NCBI RefSeq assembly: GCF_035195345.1
Contig: NZ_CP136574.1
Location: forward strand, 682,001 to 746,000
Reading direction: 5' to 3'
Length of the DNA: 64,000 bases
Source of the DNA: Flavobacterium sp.
GTDB taxonomy: Bacteria; Bacteroidota; Bacteroidia; Flavobacteriales; Flavobacteriaceae
Part shown: positions 20,252 through 29,994 of the stretch, in pieces
Position numbering within the stretch: the first letter of the stretch is position 1
How the letters are laid out: every line of letters begins with the position of its first letter
Position numbers and translations under genes: made by a program
The notes under the pieces: model-generated
What the model was told of the DNA's origin: nothing
Databases searched by the model: none
The model's input: only the letters and a program-made list of their open reading frames with translations

Positions 20252-20932
20252 ATGAAAAAAATATTTATTAGCTTACTTTCATTATTGTTATTCAGTTTTA
20301 CAAAAAACGAATTGAAATTTGATAGTTACGATGTATTTAACCAAAAAAATAAACTTGAAAAAAATTAAATTTTTGTTAAATTAACTGGTAATGTAGATAA
20401 AAATATTAAAGAAAGCGTTCTAGAAAATTTAATGAATATAAAATCTAAGACAAAAAATGTAAAATTCGTATTTTCCGAAAAGGATATTATTAATTCAAAT
20501 TATACTTTAGAAATTAATATAGATAGTGTAACAATTAGTCCAGAAAAAATTAACACAAAAGAACATATATATAATAGTGCTATTAGAGAAGAACGAACCA
20601 ATTTGATTAGTCGAATTGAAAGTTATGAACAAAATTATGTATACACAGGACAAATTCAAGGAAGAATAACAGTTTTCAGTAAGTCCAAGTCCTCTCAAAT
20701 AATTACAACTGTAAAACTTTTAAAAAATGACATTACAGTAAAAACAGATGTTGTAAAGGGGGAATATTATTTTTTTTACAATTACGCTAAAAGAGAAGGC
20801 GTTTATCCTTATGAATTTAATCAACGATTTCCTTATTCTTCAAAAGACAAGGATTTCATGAATGATAACGAAATGATTGAAAAAACAATAACAGATTTAA
20901 ATAAAAAATTAAAAAAAGTATCAAGTCAATAG
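20252..20932 (+). pseudogene. Small exported-protein gene interrupted by one in-frame TAA
   Basis: ATG at 20252 starts a typical signal peptide (KKIFISLLSLLLFSF) and runs 38 codons to TAA at 20366-20368. The same frame then stays open to 20932 with no change of phase, and the downstream part reads as a coherent protein (IFVKLTGNVDKNIKESVLEN...). Restoring the stop codon would give a 226-residue exported protein; without it only the part from an internal ATG at 20432 (166 residues, no signal peptide) could be made. This points to a nonsense mutation or a base-call error in the A-rich tract. The family is not recognised. It follows fahA by 61 bp on the same strand. Confidence 0.7.
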
Positions 20933-21058
20933 ATTTTGATTTAGACTAAAAAGTTCTAATAAAATTGTAAATAAATATCAAGTTTTTTTAAAAAAATAAA
21001 CAAACTAATTTTATTGAATATTAGATTACCTAAAATATAATTTTAAAACTTTATTAAC

Positions 21059-21092
21059 AAAAGACAGTAGTACAACCAACTGTCTTTTTTTG
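21059..21092 (+). terminator. Terminator downstream of the broken exported-protein gene
   Basis: Stem AAAAGACAGT (21059-21068) with ACTGTCTTTT (21079-21088), a 10-nt loop, followed by a T-run. Confidence 0.75.
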
Positions 21093-21122
21093 TAACTTTA
21101 TAAGTTTTTTTAACCCTAAAAA

Positions 21123-21179
21123 ATGTCAAAATGTCATTAAAACAACTACAAAACACAGAAAAAAAAGACATTTTGACAT
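21123..21179. promoter_or_regulatory. 13-bp inverted repeat upstream of clpB, candidate operator
   Basis: ATGTCAAAATGTC (21123-21135) and its exact reverse complement GACATTTTGACAT (21167-21179), separated by 31 bp. Each arm itself contains two TGTC half-sites 8 bp apart, so four half-sites lie 70-125 bp before the clpB start. Position fits a heat-shock control element, but no known operator is matched. Confidence 0.45.
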
Positions 21180-21247
21180 CCTTTAATGATTGGAACATAT
21201 ATTGAATAATCACTATCGAACAACTCTATAAAAGGATTAATTAGAAT

Positions 21248-23851
21248 ATGAACATCAATAAATTCACAATCAAATCGCAAGAAGCTTTGCAACAAGCACA
21301 GCAAATTGCACAAAGTTTTGGGCAACAACAGCTAGAAAACGAACACCTTTTTAAAGGAATTTTGGAAGTGGACGAAAACGTAACTCCCTTCATTTTGAAA
21401 AAACTCAACGTTAATGTGGAGCTTTTCAAAAAAGTATTGGACAGCACCATTCAAAGTTTTCCAAAAGTATCTGGAGGAGAAATGCAATTCTCTCGCGATG
21501 CAGGAACTGCAATGAACGAAGCGGAAATCATTGCTAAAAAAATGAACGATGAATTCGTTTCTATCGAACATTTAATTTTAGCCATTTTCAAATCAAAAAG
21601 TAAAGTCGCGCAAATTTTAAAAGATCGAGGTGTAACTGAAAAAGGTTTGCAAGCCGCTATCGACGAAATGCGCAAAGGTGAACGCGTAACTTCGGCTTCG
21701 GCAGAAGAAACGTACAATTCACTGAATAAATACGCAAAAAACCTCAACGAACTGGCTAAAAGCGGTAAACTTGACCCTGTTATTGGCCGTGATGAAGAAA
21801 TTCGTAGAGTTTTACAAATTTTAACGCGCCGAACCAAAAACAATCCGATGTTAGTTGGTGAACCTGGTGTTGGTAAAACAGCCATTGCCGAAGGTTTAGC
21901 ACACCGAATTGTAGATGGCGATGTTCCTGAAAATCTAAAAGATAAAATCGTTTATTCATTAGATATGGGTGCATTGATTGCAGGTGCAAAGTACAAAGGT
22001 GAATTTGAAGAACGACTAAAAGCCGTAGTTAAAGAAGTAACTTCTGCCGAAGGCGATATCGTACTTTTCATTGATGAAATTCATACACTTGTTGGTGCTG
22101 GCGGTGGAGAAGGTGCAATGGACGCCGCAAATATCTTAAAACCTGCTTTAGCTCGTGGCGAGTTACGTGCCATCGGAGCAACAACTTTGGATGAGTATCA
22201 AAAATATTTCGAAAAAGACAAAGCACTAGAAAGACGTTTCCAAAAAGTAATGGTCGATGAACCCGATACAGAAAGTGCGATTTCGATTTTGCGTGGTATC
22301 AAAGAGAAATATGAAACACACCACAAAGTACGTATCAAAGACGATGCTATTATTGCGGCTGTCGAATTATCACAACGTTATATTACGAATCGTTTCTTAC
22401 CAGATAAAGCGATTGATTTGATGGACGAAGCAGCTTCAAAATTGCGTATGGAAATCAATTCCAAACCAGAAGAATTAGATGTTTTGGATAGAAAAATCAT
22501 GCAATTGGAAATCGAAATTGAGGCTATTAAACGTGAGAATGATGAAACTAAATTGAAAGGTTTAGGTTTAGATTTAGCCAATTTAAAAGAAGAACGCAAC
22601 GAGATTTTCACCAAATGGAAATCGGAAAAAGATGTTGTGGACAATATTCAAAACGTAAAACAAGAAATTGAAGATTTCAAAATTGAAGCCGAACAAGCCG
22701 AACGCAATGGCGATTATGGAAAAGTAGCTGAAATTCGTTACGGAAAAATTAAAGAAGCACAAGAACGATTAGATACTTTACAAATTCAATTAGCCGAAAA
22801 CCAAGCAGAAACTTCCTTAATCAAAGAAGAAGTTACTCGCGAAGATATTGCCGAAGTAGTTGCCAAATGGACCGGAATTCCCGTAATGAAAATGTTGCAG
22901 GGAGAAAGAGAAAAATTACTTCGTTTAGAAGAAGAATTACATCGAAGAGTTGTGGGTCAGGAAGAAGCTATTGAAGCCGTGAGCGATGCTGTTCGTAGAA
23001 GTCGCGCTGGCTTACAAGACATGAAAAAACCAATTGGTTCATTCTTATTCTTAGGAACTACAGGTGTTGGTAAAACCGAATTAGCCAAAGCATTAGCCGA
23101 ATATTTGTTCGATGATGAAAATGCGATGACTCGAATAGATATGAGCGAATACCAAGAACGTCATTCGGTAAGTAGATTAGTAGGTGCTCCTCCAGGATAT
23201 GTAGGTTATGATGAAGGCGGACAATTAACCGAAGCGGTAAGAAGAAAACCTTACTCGGTAGTATTATTAGATGAAATTGAAAAAGCACATCCTGATACGT
23301 TTAATATCTTGTTACAAGTATTAGATGAAGGACGATTGACCGATAACAAAGGTCGTGTTGCAGATTTCAAAAACACGATTATCATCATGACTTCAAATAT
23401 GGGAAGTGCCATTATACAAGAGAAATTCGAAAATCTTAAAGGTGGAATTGATGCTGCAACCGAAGCTGCGAAAGTAGAAGTTTTAGGATTGTTGAAACAA
23501 ATTGTTCGACCAGAATTCATCAACAGAATTGACGAAATTGTAATGTTTACGCCATTAACCAATGCAAATATCAAAGAAATTGTTGGTTTGCAGTTGAAAA
23601 GCGTTATTAAAATGTTGTCGCATCAACAAATTACAATGGATGCGACACCAGAAGCTATTGAATACTTGGCACAAAAAGGTTTTGATCCACAATATGGCGC
23701 ACGACCTGTTAAACGAGTGATTCAACGCGAAGTTTTAAACCAACTTTCTAAAGAAATATTGGCTGGTAAAGTTACGGTTGATAGCATTATTTTGTTAGAC
23801 AGTTTTGATGGACAATTAGTTTTTAGAAATGAAAGTGAATTGGTTAAGTAA
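21248..23851 (+). CDS. clpB: ATP-dependent disaggregase ClpB
   Basis: 867 residues, standard for ClpB. With DnaK it pulls polypeptides out of aggregates after heat stress. Order: N-terminal Clp repeat domain (1-145), first AAA+ domain with Walker [10 protein letters not shown] and Walker [16 protein letters not shown], the coiled-coil middle domain (about 405-525, rich in E/K/R, which distinguishes ClpB from ClpA/ClpC), second AAA+ domain with Walker [10 protein letters not shown], pore loop [13 protein letters not shown], and the C-terminal small domain. No IGL/IGF-type ClpP loop is seen, consistent with a disaggregase. Monocistronic; probably stress regulated through the inverted repeat just upstream. 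Confidence 0.97.
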   Translation: MNINKFTIKSQEALQQAQQIAQSFGQQQLENEHLFKGILEVDENVTPFILKKLNVNVELFKKVLDSTIQSFPKVSGGEMQFSRDAGTAMNEAEIIAKKMNDEFVSIEHLILAIFKSKSKVAQILKDRGVTEKGLQAAIDEMRKGERVTSASAEETYNSLNKYAKNLNELAKSGKLDPVIGRDEEIRRVLQILTRRTKNNPMLVGEPGVGKTAIAEGLAHRIVDGDVPENLKDKIVYSLDMGALIAGAKYKGEFEERLKAVVKEVTSAEGDIVLFIDEIHTLVGAGGGEGAMDAANILKPALARGELRAIGATTLDEYQKYFEKDKALERRFQKVMVDEPDTESAISILRGIKEKYETHHKVRIKDDAIIAAVELSQRYITNRFLPDKAIDLMDEAASKLRMEINSKPEELDVLDRKIMQLEIEIEAIKRENDETKLKGLGLDLANLKEERNEIFTKWKSEKDVVDNIQNVKQEIEDFKIEAEQAERNGDYGKVAEIRYGKIKEAQERLDTLQIQLAENQAETSLIKEEVTREDIAEVVAKWTGIPVMKMLQGEREKLLRLEEELHRRVVGQEEAIEAVSDAVRRSRAGLQDMKKPIGSFLFLGTTGVGKTELAKALAEYLFDDENAMTRIDMSEYQERHSVSRLVGAPPGYVGYDEGGQLTEAVRRKPYSVVLLDEIEKAHPDTFNILLQVLDEGRLTDNKGRVADFKNTIIIMTSNMGSAIIQEKFENLKGGIDAATEAAKVEVLGLLKQIVRPEFINRIDEIVMFTPLTNANIKEIVGLQLKSVIKMLSHQQITMDATPEAIEYLAQKGFDPQYGARPVKRVIQREVLNQLSKEILAGKVTVDSIILLDSFDGQLVFRNESELVK

Positions 23852-23911
23852 AACCAATTAATAGAAATACCCTCAAATTCATGGGTTAATAATGAGTTTG
23901 TTTTAGTTTGG

Positions 23912-23953
23912 GAAACACCGATTTAGAATTGAATCGGTGTTTCTTTTTCTATT
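23912..23953 (+). terminator. Terminator of clpB
   Basis: Stem GAAACACCGATT (23912-23923) with AATCGGTGTTTC (23932-23943), 8-nt loop, followed by TTTTTCTATTTTT. Confidence 0.9.
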
Positions 23954-23970
23954 TTTAACCAATTATTTTC

Positions 23971-23978
23971 TATTTTTG
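23971..23978 (+). promoter_or_regulatory. -7 box before the MFS gene (TATTTTTG)
   Basis: TAnnTTTG match 16 bp before the ATG at 23995, directly after the clpB terminator; probable promoter of the six-gene run 23995-29994. A -33 TTG is not obvious. Confidence 0.45.
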
Positions 23979-23994
23979 AAACAAATGAAACCAA

Positions 23995-25239
23995 ATGGAA
24001 AACTTTACTCTGAAAGAAAAACTACAACATTTATTATCTTTTCCTGTAATTGTAGCTGCTCTAGGCTATTTTGTTGATATTTACGACTTACTTCTTTTCG
24101 GGATTGTTCGTGTTCCTAGCTTAAAAGATATGAACTTAGATGTCGATACTGCTGGGACACTAATCTTAAATTATCAAATGGTAGGTTTACTTTTAGGAGG
24201 AATTCTGTGGGGTATTTTAGGTGATAAAAAAGGAAGACTTTCGGTTTTATTTGGTTCCATTTTAGTGTATTCTTTGGCTAACATTGCTTGTGGTTATTTA
24301 CCTCACTTTTCAGTAGAAGATAAAACCATGTTGTATGCTTGGTTGAGATTCATTGCTGGAATTGGTTTAGCTGGTGAACTCGGAGCCGGAATTACTTTAG
24401 TCTCTGAATCATTACCCAAACAATTACGAGCTATTGGAACTTCCATCGTAGCTGGTTTTGGCTTACTTGGAGCCGTTGTAGCACAATTAACAGTTGAATT
24501 AGCGGGCGATTGGACAATTGCTTATTATATTGGCGGTGCTTTAGGATTAATGCTTTTAGCATTAAGAATCAGTGTAGCAGAATCAGGTATTTACAACGAT
24601 ATCAAACACGATAATAAGATCAAAAAAGGGAATTTCTTTTCGTTTTTTACCAATTGGAATCGTTTTGTTAAATATATGAAATGTATAGCTATTGGTTTAC
24701 CAACTTGGTTTTGTATTGGAATTTTAGCGGTTATGGCCAATCAATTTGCACCTGTAATGGGTATTGACAATATTCAACCCGGAAAAGCGATAATGTGGGC
24801 ATATGTTGGAATCTCGGTTGGTGATTTTGCTAGTGGTTTCATCTCTCATTGGTTACATTCACGCAAAAAAGCGATTTTCTATATGATGTTGTTCACTATC
24901 ATTGGAGCCTGTTTAATGCTTTTTAGAGGAAATAAATCAGAAAACATGTATTACTTTTATTGCGCTTGGTTAGGATTAGGAACGGGTTATTGGGCGATGT
25001 TTGTAACCGTTGGAGCTGAGCAATTTGGCACTAATATTAGAAGTACGGCTACCACCACTATTCCTAATATGGTTCGCGGATTAGTTCCAGTAATGTTATT
25101 GGCATTTGACGGATTAAAAGTAAATAATGGCGTGATTGTTGCCGCTTCAATTGTAGGTTTCTTTGCTTTTGCACTAGGCATCTACTCTACTCTAACTATT
25201 GCTGAAACACATAATAAGGATTTAGACTTTAACGAATAA
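23995..25239 (+). CDS. MFS transporter, substrate unknown
   Basis: 414 residues with about 12 hydrophobic segments. The loop between helices 2 and 3 has the MFS motif-A-like GILGDKKGRL, and the first helix carries GYFVDIYDLLLFG, the charged pattern seen in sugar/organic acid porter branches (AAHS or SHS-like). LGLGTGYWAMFVTVGAEQFGTNIRSTATT in the second half is also typical of this branch. Helix 12 is followed by a short acidic tail. It opens a tightly packed run: only 5 bp separate it from the DUF2238 gene. The substrate cannot be told; the epimerase at the far end of the run makes a sugar or sugar acid one option. Confidence 0.85.
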   Translation: MENFTLKEKLQHLLSFPVIVAALGYFVDIYDLLLFGIVRVPSLKDMNLDVDTAGTLILNYQMVGLLLGGILWGILGDKKGRLSVLFGSILVYSLANIACGYLPHFSVEDKTMLYAWLRFIAGIGLAGELGAGITLVSESLPKQLRAIGTSIVAGFGLLGAVVAQLTVELAGDWTIAYYIGGALGLMLLALRISVAESGIYNDIKHDNKIKKGNFFSFFTNWNRFVKYMKCIAIGLPTWFCIGILAVMANQFAPVMGIDNIQPGKAIMWAYVGISVGDFASGFISHWLHSRKKAIFYMMLFTIIGACLMLFRGNKSENMYYFYCAWLGLGTGYWAMFVTVGAEQFGTNIRSTATTTIPNMVRGLVPVMLLAFDGLKVNNGVIVAASIVGFFAFALGIYSTLTIAETHNKDLDFNE

Positions 25240-25244
25240 ATTAA

Positions 25245-25853
25245 ATGAAAAAAATACAACTCTATTCTCTATTATTCTTTATTGGATTGCTAATTTCAGG
25301 AATTCATCCAAAAGAATATTTTACTTGGTTTTTAGAAGTTTTACCCGCAATTATAGGTTTCATGATTTTGGCTTTTACCTATAAAAATTTTCGATTTACG
25401 AATTTTACATATTTCTTTATTTTAATTCATTGCTACATCTTATTCCTTGGCGGACATTACACCTATGCCGAAGTACCTCCGTTTGAATGGATAAAAGAAA
25501 CGTTTCATCAAACTCGAAACAACTATGATAAAGTCGGACATTTTGCACAAGGTTTTATTCCAGCCATGATTACACGAGAATTATTTATTCGCAAAAATGT
25601 AATTGCTAATCAAAGTTTCTTTAACTTCGTTATTGTTGCTGTCTGTTTGGCAATTAGTGCGGCCTATGAATGGTTAGAATGGGGCGTTTCACTTTGCACT
25701 GGAGATGGTGGCGATGCTTTTTTAGGAACGCAAGGCTACGTTTGGGATACGCAATCAGATATGTTATACGCAACAATAGGCGCTATTTGTATGTTAATTT
25801 TATTTAGTAAGAAACACGACAAAGCAATTCAAAAGCAAATTAAATCTCAATAA
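25245..25853 (+). CDS. DUF2238 (YjdF-like) integral membrane protein
   Basis: 202 residues with about six hydrophobic helices. The conserved block of the family is visible: NYDKVGHFAQGFIPAM, AAYEWLEWG, and GYVWDTQSDM with conserved His, Glu, Trp and Asp facing the membrane core. YjdF/YpjA-like proteins are widespread, and their biochemical role is not established. It is 5 bp behind the MFS gene and 24 bp ahead of the acetyltransferase, so co-transcription is likely. Confidence 0.85.
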   Translation: MKKIQLYSLLFFIGLLISGIHPKEYFTWFLEVLPAIIGFMILAFTYKNFRFTNFTYFFILIHCYILFLGGHYTYAEVPPFEWIKETFHQTRNNYDKVGHFAQGFIPAMITRELFIRKNVIANQSFFNFVIVAVCLAISAAYEWLEWGVSLCTGDGGDAFLGTQGYVWDTQSDMLYATIGAICMLILFSKKHDKAIQKQIKSQ

Positions 25854-25877
25854 CAAGATTCAAATTATAAAAAAAAA

Positions 25878-26438
25878 ATGCTACAACTTAACTTCTCACC
25901 TTTTCCTATACTTGAATCTGAACGTTTACGTTTTCGAAAATTAACCCATGAAGATGCTCCTGAAATTATAGTGCTTCGAGGGAATCCTGAAACTATGAAA
26001 TTTATTCCAAGACCTTTGGTTGTAGATATTGAAGGTGCTTTGGCGCACATTAAAATGATTAACGACAAAATAGACGAAAATTTAGATATCAATTGGGCAG
26101 TAACCGAAAAAGGAAGTGATAAATGCATCGGAATTATGGGCTTTTATAGAACACAACCTGATCATTTTAGAACTGAGTTAGGCTATATGATTACATCCGA
26201 GCATTGGGGAAAAGGGTATGTTACCGAAGCGGTGAAAACATTATTAAATTTTGCTTTCAATACCTTGAATTTTCATTCTATTGTTGCAGTTGTAGATTCA
26301 AGACATGTTGCCTCGGAACGTGTTTTACAAAAAGTTGGCTTTGTAAAAGAAGCTCATTTTAAAGAAGATTTTTACTATAATAACGAATTTACCGATACCG
26401 TAATGTATGGTTTACTAAAACGAAATTTTATAAAATAA
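25878..26438 (+). CDS. GNAT acetyltransferase, RimJ/RimL type
   Basis: 186 residues. N-terminal ESERLRFRKLTHEDAPEI, the acetyl-CoA-binding region ELGYMITSEHWGKGYVTEAVKTLLNFAF (motif A with the HWGKGYVTEA loop), and ALNFHSIVA...NVASERVLQKVGF-like C-terminal segment place it in the ribosomal-protein-alanine acetyltransferase-like GNAT group. Actual substrates in this group are diverse (protein N-termini, small amines, antibiotics). Third gene of the plus-strand run; only 5 bp before the ABC ATPase gene. Confidence 0.85.
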   Translation: MLQLNFSPFPILESERLRFRKLTHEDAPEIIVLRGNPETMKFIPRPLVVDIEGALAHIKMINDKIDENLDINWAVTEKGSDKCIGIMGFYRTQPDHFRTELGYMITSEHWGKGYVTEAVKTLLNFAFNTLNFHSIVAVVDSRHVASERVLQKVGFVKEAHFKEDFYYNNEFTDTVMYGLLKRNFIK

Positions 26439-26443
26439 AATAT

Positions 26444-27586
26444 ATGACCGAATTTGAAAAACAATTCCGCGAGGTGCAAGAACTTCTCGAATTTAACTAC
26501 TTCAATCAAACCATAAAACGAGTAATCGATTTTGCTTTAGATACGGAAAACATTGATTTTTACACTAAAACCAATGAATTTTTAAATTGGTTAGACCATA
26601 ATGAAAAAGAAGACGACGATAAAAAAACACGCTTAAAATCCTTGTTAGATGAACTTTACGCGTTTTTAAATAAAAAAGAATGCCATGATCATCAAACAAT
26701 TATTTCAGTTAAAAATCTACAAAAAATTTACAATGCTTCTTTTGGATTAGGTCCGATTAACTTAGATATTAAAACAGGTGAAATCATTGGTTTGGTTGGC
26801 GAAAATGGAAACGGAAAAACTACTTTACTTCGTAGCTTATGTGGTGAATTGCATCCAACTTCTGGAACCATAAATTACCAATTTGAATACGATGATTTGT
26901 ATGATTTGCGAACAAAATTAGTCTACATTCCACAACGAACTGATACTTGGCGTGGTTCTATGTACGAAAATTTAGAATTCACCGCAAGTTGCTACGGCTA
27001 TTCGCCAGAAGAAAATAATTTGGTAGTCGATTTAGTCATCACGCGTTTAGGATTGCGAAAATTTAGAAAGCATTACTGGAACAATTTGTCTTCTGGTTAC
27101 AAAATGCGTTTCGAATTAGCTCGAATGTTACTCCGAAAACCAAAAATTTTATTGATTGACGAACCTTTGGCTAACTTAGATATTTTAGCACAACAAACCA
27201 TTTTAGACGATTTTAGAAATATTGCTAATTCAGCTTTTAGACCAATTGCCATTGTGTTGAGTTCGCAACAATTATATGAAGTGGAAAAAACTTCAAATCA
27301 AGTGGTTTTCTTAAAACGTGGTTCGCAAAAGAATTTGAATACCGAAAATGATGTAGCAAAAAATTGCATTATCGAATTCGAAAGTTCATTGAATTTAAGC
27401 GATTTAAAACAAGCTTTTACCGCTTTAGAAGTAATTTCTTTGGAACAAAATGGTGGAACTTTTATTGCAACTTTTCCAGAAAATATTCAAATGAACGATT
27501 TCTTGAAAGTGGTTATAAACCAATCGATTCCAATGACTTATATTCGAAATATTTCAAATTCAACACGTCGCTTTTTTGTGAACTAA
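26444..27586 (+). CDS. ABC transporter ATP-binding protein with unusual N-terminal helical domain
   Basis: 380 residues. Residues 1-85 are a charged helical segment that has no counterpart in ordinary ABC ATPases; residues about 87-300 are a standard ATPase with Walker A GENGNGKTT (119-127), Q-loop IPQRTDTW, signature LSSGY (215-219) and Walker B ILLIDEP followed by LANLD. The histidine switch position reads SSQQ, so the H-loop histidine appears to be missing. About 80 residues follow the ATPase core. The membrane protein 12 bp downstream is the obvious partner. Export or a mechanical role rather than import is suggested by the lack of any binding-protein gene. Confidence 0.85.
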   Translation: MTEFEKQFREVQELLEFNYFNQTIKRVIDFALDTENIDFYTKTNEFLNWLDHNEKEDDDKKTRLKSLLDELYAFLNKKECHDHQTIISVKNLQKIYNASFGLGPINLDIKTGEIIGLVGENGNGKTTLLRSLCGELHPTSGTINYQFEYDDLYDLRTKLVYIPQRTDTWRGSMYENLEFTASCYGYSPEENNLVVDLVITRLGLRKFRKHYWNNLSSGYKMRFELARMLLRKPKILLIDEPLANLDILAQQTILDDFRNIANSAFRPIAIVLSSQQLYEVEKTSNQVVFLKRGSQKNLNTENDVAKNCIIEFESSLNLSDLKQAFTALEVISLEQNGGTFIATFPENIQMNDFLKVVINQSIPMTYIRNISNSTRRFFVN

Positions 27587-27598
27587 AAAAATAAAATC

Positions 27599-29143
27599 AT
27601 GTTTAAAGATATACAGAAAAAATTATTATTAAAATATCCATTGCTTTGGAACACCAAATTTGTTCCTATGGTTGCCATTGGATTACTACTCCACCTCATC
27701 TTTTTTGGTTTAGGCTATTTAGATGGAACCATCGATTTTTCGAACAGAAATAATTTAGATATTGAAGTAACTTGCATACTATTTGGTGTTTTGCTTGTTA
27801 TAATTATAATTATTTTATGGCTGATTAACTATTTTAAAAACAATTCATTGAAATCGTTTTACAGTAAATCAAAATATAGTTTGTTTTACGAATGGTTGCA
27901 AATATTTGTTGTTAGTGCATTATTAATTACATTCTATATACCATTTTCTGTTGGGAAACAATTGCATCAAAAAAATTATTATTCGCTTGAAGAAACAACC
28001 AATCGTTGCAAAACTATTGCTACCGCCGATATGTTTATAGATGGAAGTTTTGGTGAAACACAAATAGATTCATTAGCCTCTGGATTAATTGATAGTTTAG
28101 GGAATAAAGTGACACTTAATTATAATCCCGAAGATGCAAATACTGCGGCATATTCCACTGAACAAGAAAGTTTAGCAGTTGAGGCGGTTTCTGGATACAC
28201 TTATAAAAACCACATCATCTTTAACGGAAAAAAATACAACCAATTTTCATTAGTTAATCGTAATACATTTGAATTCACTGTGATTTCAAGAGAACAAGAT
28301 TCGTTAAATAAAATTCAAATTCAAAATTGGTTACATCAGGACAATCAGGCTGAAGTTAAAAAATTAATGGACAATTACTTAAGCCTGATTAGAGAACATG
28401 ATTTAGCCACTAATTTAAATATGGATAAATGGTTTGAAATTGTTTACAAAGCTCCAGAATTTGATGAATTTTTATACATTCAACCTTATTTAAAACAATA
28501 TGAAACTGATAATTCCTATAATAATTATGACTATGCAACAAAAATTGGCAATGGCGAACGTAAGTATTCGAAGTATTTTGTACAACAGGATGTACTAAAA
28601 GACAAATATGACATGGTTTCAGAAGCACACACAGATTCCTTTTTCAAAATTGAAATTATTTTAGGATTTTTATATGGCGCCTTTGGATTGTCTATTTTGA
28701 TTTTTTCTTTTCGTGTTACAACTGGAAAAAGTTGGTTGATTGCAGTTGTTACAACTGGTGTTATTAACATTGTTTACGGTATTTTAACAGCAATTACAGG
28801 CGTAGGAGATATGTATGCTTATTTAATTTTATTTACTATTCTAGGGATAATGTTTTATTTCTTCTTAATATATTTCAACAAAAAGAATTTACAACTCAGT
28901 AGAATTGCATTGAATTTATTTTTATGGTCTTTCATAGGAATTATTCCATTAATTTATTTCTTAATTCAAGAACATTACTTAAGAGGTGAACATAGATACA
29001 ATTATAACTACACATCACCAGAATATGAATGGATGAAAGATCATGTATTTCATATGTTTTGTCTAAACTTTATTTTATCAATCCTAACACTTTTCTTTTT
29101 ATCCAAAGTAATAAGAACTTGGAAAGGAATTTCAGAAGATTAA
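27599..29143 (+). CDS. Polytopic membrane protein, likely partner of the ABC ATPase
   Basis: 514 residues. Three hydrophobic helices in the first about 125 residues (FVPMVAIGLLLHLIFFGLGYL; VTCILFGVLLVIIIIILWLI; WLQIFVVSALLITFYI), then a soluble domain of roughly 220 residues, then five more helices (about 350-505). This three-plus-five layout with a large loop resembles ABC permease subunits with an extracytoplasmic domain, but I recognise no family signature. Start ATG 27599 is 12 bp after the ATPase stop; the end is 2 bp from the epimerase start. Assignment as the permease is by context. Confidence 0.65.
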   Translation: MFKDIQKKLLLKYPLLWNTKFVPMVAIGLLLHLIFFGLGYLDGTIDFSNRNNLDIEVTCILFGVLLVIIIIILWLINYFKNNSLKSFYSKSKYSLFYEWLQIFVVSALLITFYIPFSVGKQLHQKNYYSLEETTNRCKTIATADMFIDGSFGETQIDSLASGLIDSLGNKVTLNYNPEDANTAAYSTEQESLAVEAVSGYTYKNHIIFNGKKYNQFSLVNRNTFEFTVISREQDSLNKIQIQNWLHQDNQAEVKKLMDNYLSLIREHDLATNLNMDKWFEIVYKAPEFDEFLYIQPYLKQYETDNSYNNYDYATKIGNGERKYSKYFVQQDVLKDKYDMVSEAHTDSFFKIEIILGFLYGAFGLSILIFSFRVTTGKSWLIAVVTTGVINIVYGILTAITGVGDMYAYLILFTILGIMFYFFLIYFNKKNLQLSRIALNLFLWSFIGIIPLIYFLIQEHYLRGEHRYNYNYTSPEYEWMKDHVFHMFCLNFILSILTLFFLSKVIRTWKGISED

Positions 29144-29145
29144 TT

Positions 29146-29994
29146 ATGATAATTACACTTTCAAATACTAAAATTTCGGCATCAATTGATTCTCTTGGTG
29201 CCGAATTAATTCGTTTAGAAAAAGAGCACCAAAATTATATTTGGACGGTTGATGAAACCCATTGGAATAAAACGTCACCCATTTTATTTCCTATTGTAGG
29301 AAGATTAAAAAATGATGCTTACACCATTGCTGATAAAACTTATGAATTACCACGACACGGCTTCGCAAGAAATTTCGAATTTCAAATTCTGAATCAAACC
29401 GAAAATTCTGTTGTTTTTGTCTTAGAAAGTAATTCCGAAACTTTGAAAAATTATCCGTTTGAGTTTCAATTACAATTGGAATATGAATTAGACGGAAATG
29501 AATTAAAAATGAAATATTCTGTTGAAAATAAATCGAATGTAACTATGCCGTTTTCCATTGGAGCACATCCTGCATTTACCATTGAAGATTCATTTTCAGA
29601 TTATTCCTTACAATTTAATGAAGCAGAAGAATTTGTATCCTATGAATTAGAAAATGAACAGTTTAACAATTCATACAGAAAAATACATTCTGAAAACGGA
29701 CAAATTAATTTAGATTATTCGTATTTTGAGAAAGACGCTTTGGTTTTTAAACATTTGAAATCCAACAACCTAACTCTTTTAAAAAAGAACCAACCTTTTC
29801 TTTCTGTTAATTTTAAAGGATTTCCTTATTTAGGGATTTGGACAAAACCAAATGCGCCATTTTTGTGCATTGAACCTTGGTGTGGTTTAGCCGATAATTC
29901 AAATCACAATGGAAATTTTATGGAAAAAGAAGGTATTCAGTTGTTAGAAAAAAATGGTGTTTTTCAAAGAGAAATTATAATAAGTCTTTTATAA
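29146..29994 (+). CDS. Aldose 1-epimerase family protein (LacX-like)
   Basis: 282 residues from ATG at 29146; the frame is open upstream to 29029 but that overlaps the preceding gene. The family interconverts sugar anomers or binds sugars. Seen: early SLGAELIRLE, ILFPIVGRLKND, PRHGFARNFEF (first conserved His), FSIGAHPAF (second His), and near the C-terminus LGIWTKPNAPFLCIEPWCGLAD. These match the LacX branch of galactose-mutarotase-like proteins, whose members are often not tested. The last gene of the plus-strand run; its 3' end overlaps the convergent vWA gene by six bases. Confidence 0.9.
   Translation: MIITLSNTKISASIDSLGAELIRLEKEHQNYIWTVDETHWNKTSPILFPIVGRLKNDAYTIADKTYELPRHGFARNFEFQILNQTENSVVFVLESNSETLKNYPFEFQLQLEYELDGNELKMKYSVENKSNVTMPFSIGAHPAFTIEDSFSDYSLQFNEAEEFVSYELENEQFNNSYRKIHSENGQINLDYSYFEKDALVFKHLKSNNLTLLKKNQPFLSVNFKGFPYLGIWTKPNAPFLCIEPWCGLADNSNHNGNFMEKEGIQLLEKNGVFQREIIISLL

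Larger units (their letters stand above)
20933..21247. other. Intergenic region upstream of clpB
   Basis: 315 bp without a gene. It holds a terminator hairpin (21059-21092) and a 13-bp perfect inverted repeat (21123-21135 with 21167-21179), described separately. I see no TAnnTTTG box between the repeat and the clpB start. Confidence 0.6.

Noticed and set aside
21451..21885. 144-codon minus-strand ORF and several others inside clpB
   Set aside because: All are shadows of the clpB coding frame; clpB motifs cover the region without gaps.
24000..29994. Defence system in the MFS-ABC run
   Set aside because: No nuclease, reverse transcriptase, NTPase-effector or toxin domain; genes read as transport and small-molecule modification.
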